A DNA stretch of 5,133 nucleotides from an uncultured Eubacteriales bacterium (lineage in GTDB: Bacteria > Bacillota > Clostridia > Oscillospirales > Oscillospiraceae), in assembly GCA_902475515.1 (NCBI GenBank), contig CABSAB010000135.1, positions 1 through 5,133 of the forward strand, given 5' to 3'. Numbering within the stretch: the first letter of the stretch is position 1; each line of letters starts with the position of its first letter. A program made the translations under genes and the position numbers. The notes under the pieces are model-generated. The model saw nothing but the letters and a program-made list of their open reading frames with translations. It was not told the DNA's origin and did not search any database. Of this stretch, positions 4,037-5,133 are shown one piece after another.

Positions 4037-5133
4037 AATGATACTGATACGTGCTGGCGTCAAAGGCCTCGCCCCGCCAGGTGCTCTCCACCAGATAGCC
4101 GCCCGACACCGTAAGGATATATACATCGTCGATGGTGAGCTGCTCCTCATAGGGGTTCATCACCTCGTTGACCATATCCACCACGCTCTGGCCGTAGAGG
4201 CCATAACACGAGGCGCCGTTGTAGTCCACGCCCTCGCCGGGCAGGGTATTCTGCTCGATATCGCCCAGACCACCCAGCACCGCTTTCAACGCCAGATACC
4301 GGATATTGGCCCCGGAGAGATCCGTCACCATATTGTTCATGGCCGCCTCATACACCGCCGGAAGTTTCGTCCAGTTACTGGGTGCCGTGCACTCCTTGAT
4401 CATGGCCTTCAGGAAGCTCTGCTGCACATACTGCCGCTGGATATCCGCCATCAGGTAGCCCGCCCGGTAGCGGCACACTGCCAGCGCCTCATTTCCATCC
4501 AGCACCTGCTGTCCCGGCGTCAGAGTAATGATCTCCCCAGTCTCGGGGTTATCCACCTCCATCTCCATGGGCACGTCAAAGCTCACACCGCCCAGGGCCT
4601 CCACCGCGTCCTTAAAGACCTGATAGTCAATCAGCGCATAGCCGTCCGGCCGGAAACCCAGCAGCTTTTCGATCTCATCCAGCAAGGCCCGCGCGCCCGC
4701 CTCTCCGCCGCCATGAATGCCATATACGCCGTTGAGCTTGGGCACATACTCCCCGTTGCTGACGATGGTATCCCGGGGGATACTGGTGAGGGACACCGCC
4801 TTGCCCTTGCCGTCCAGGGACAGGATCATCATGGTGTCTGTCCGGGTGCCCTCCTCATCCGTGGCGGCCACCAGAATATTGAAAAATCCGGCTTTCCGGG
4901 TGTGGACGCCGTCCTGGGTCTGCTCCGGCGCCCGGAACAACAGTGCATACGCCGCCCCGATCAACGCCGCCAGGATCAGCAGAAATATGAGGAAATTCCG
5001 GAAAAAATGATGCTTTTTCCGCCGACGCCGCACAGGGGGCTGCTGGTAGACCTCCTCATAGCTGTAGCCGCCGGAGGGCTGTCTGCGCCGGGGCTGCCGG
5101 GGCTGGGGGCGGCCATAGGGATCGGGGAAAACG
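4035..5133 (-). CDS. LytR-CpsA-Psr (LCP) family cell-wall glycopolymer ligase (5' truncated by window edge)
   Basis: LCP enzymes transfer lipid-linked glycopolymers such as teichoic acids or capsule onto peptidoglycan at the outer face of the membrane. Counting from the GTG codon at 5033, a basic stretch RRRRKKHH (2-9) is followed by one membrane segment (about 12-33), giving an N-in, C-out topology. The extracellular LCP domain shows TRTDTMMILSL (63-73), SIPRDT (84-89), KLNGVYGIHGGGEAG (99-113) and DYQVFKDAVEALGGV (136-150). The core DGNEALAVCRYR...D197..R200...QQ lies at 179-205. R64, D66, R87, R188/R190, D197 and R200 fit the known pyrophosphate-binding set. The frame stays open to the right edge for 33 more codons, rich in Pro, Arg, Gln and Tyr, without a stop. 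Because GTG 5033 has its nearest ribosome-site-like GAGGAGG 18 bases away, the real start probably lies beyond the window. The sugar polymer handled cannot be told from sequence. Confidence 0.92.
   Translation of the reverse strand, partial: VFPDPYGRPQPRQPRRRQPSGGYSYEEVYQQPPVRRRRKKHHFFRNFLIFLLILAALIGAAYALLFRAPEQTQDGVHTRKAGFFNILVAATDEEGTRTDTMMILSLDGKGKAVSLTSIPRDTIVSNGEYVPKLNGVYGIHGGGEAGARALLDEIEKLLGFRPDGYALIDYQVFKDAVEALGGVSFDVPMEMEVDNPETGEIITLTPGQQVLDGNEALAVCRYRAGYLMADIQRQYVQQSFLKAMIKECTAPSNWTKLPAVYEAAMNNMVTDLSGANIRYLALKAVLGGLGDIEQNTLPGEGVDYNGASCYGLYGQSVVDMVNEVMNPYEEQLTIDDVYILTVSGGYLVESTWRGEAFDASTYQYH

Noticed and set aside
3569..4150. Minus-strand open frame of 193 codons opposite the Rrf2 gene
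   Set aside because: It crosses the perfect terminator at 4000-4036 and is antisense to a clear Rrf2 gene. It has no credible product.
1..5133. CRISPR array, tRNA, rRNA, insertion sequence, riboswitch or toxin-antitoxin pair
   Set aside because: I looked for direct-repeat arrays, cloverleaf ends, transposase motifs, terminal repeats and small tandem gene pairs and found none. Intergenic gaps are about 80-210 bases and are accounted for by promoters and terminators.

Overview
The window looks like a piece of chromosome from a GC-rich member of the Clostridia. Oscillospiraceae/Ruminococcaceae-type gut bacteria are my best guess. The reasons are strong AGGAGG-type ribosome binding sites, high GC in most genes, Firmicutes-style Rrf2 and LCP proteins, and an MnmA of the clostridial three-cysteine kind. 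The genus cannot be read from the sequence. Nothing here looks like a phage, transposon, CRISPR array, tRNA or rRNA. I read it as mostly ordinary housekeeping DNA with some interesting regulatory architecture.

Layout from left to right: (1) 1-655, plus strand, is the C-terminal third of a P-type Ca2+-ATPase whose start lies outside the window. (2) 656-783 is a short gap with a hairpin, a 15-bp perfect inverted repeat and a good promoter. It leads into (3) 784-1233, a small XRE-type helix-turn-helix protein joined to a zinc ribbon, with visibly lower GC than its neighbours. (4) 1262-1310 is a hairpin terminator lying between convergent genes. (5) 3354 down to 1394, minus strand, is a two-gene operon, nadA-mnmA, with only 2 bp between the genes. 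(6) 3355-3562 is a divergent control region. It holds a near-perfect nadA promoter on one strand and the promoter of an Rrf2 regulator on the other, with a cluster of TTCCTA/TAGGAA half-sites. (7) 3563-4000, plus strand, is an Rrf2-family regulator with an IscR-like CX5CX5C motif. (8) 4000-4036 is a perfect bidirectional terminator. (9) 5133 down to 4035, minus strand, is a LytR-CpsA-Psr (LCP) cell-wall glycopolymer ligase, open at the right edge.

The most coherent biological unit is the middle block. A probable iron-sulfur-sensing Rrf2 regulator is divergently transcribed from NadA, a [4Fe-4S] quinolinate synthase, and MnmA, a tRNA 2-thiouridylase with a three-cysteine set that could hold a cluster. 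All three products have cysteines placed to depend on Fe-S or persulfide sulfur. The cysteine desulfurase and scaffold that usually sit near such genes are absent from the window. It is an inference, not shown by sequence alone, that the Rrf2 protein controls both itself and nadA-mnmA.
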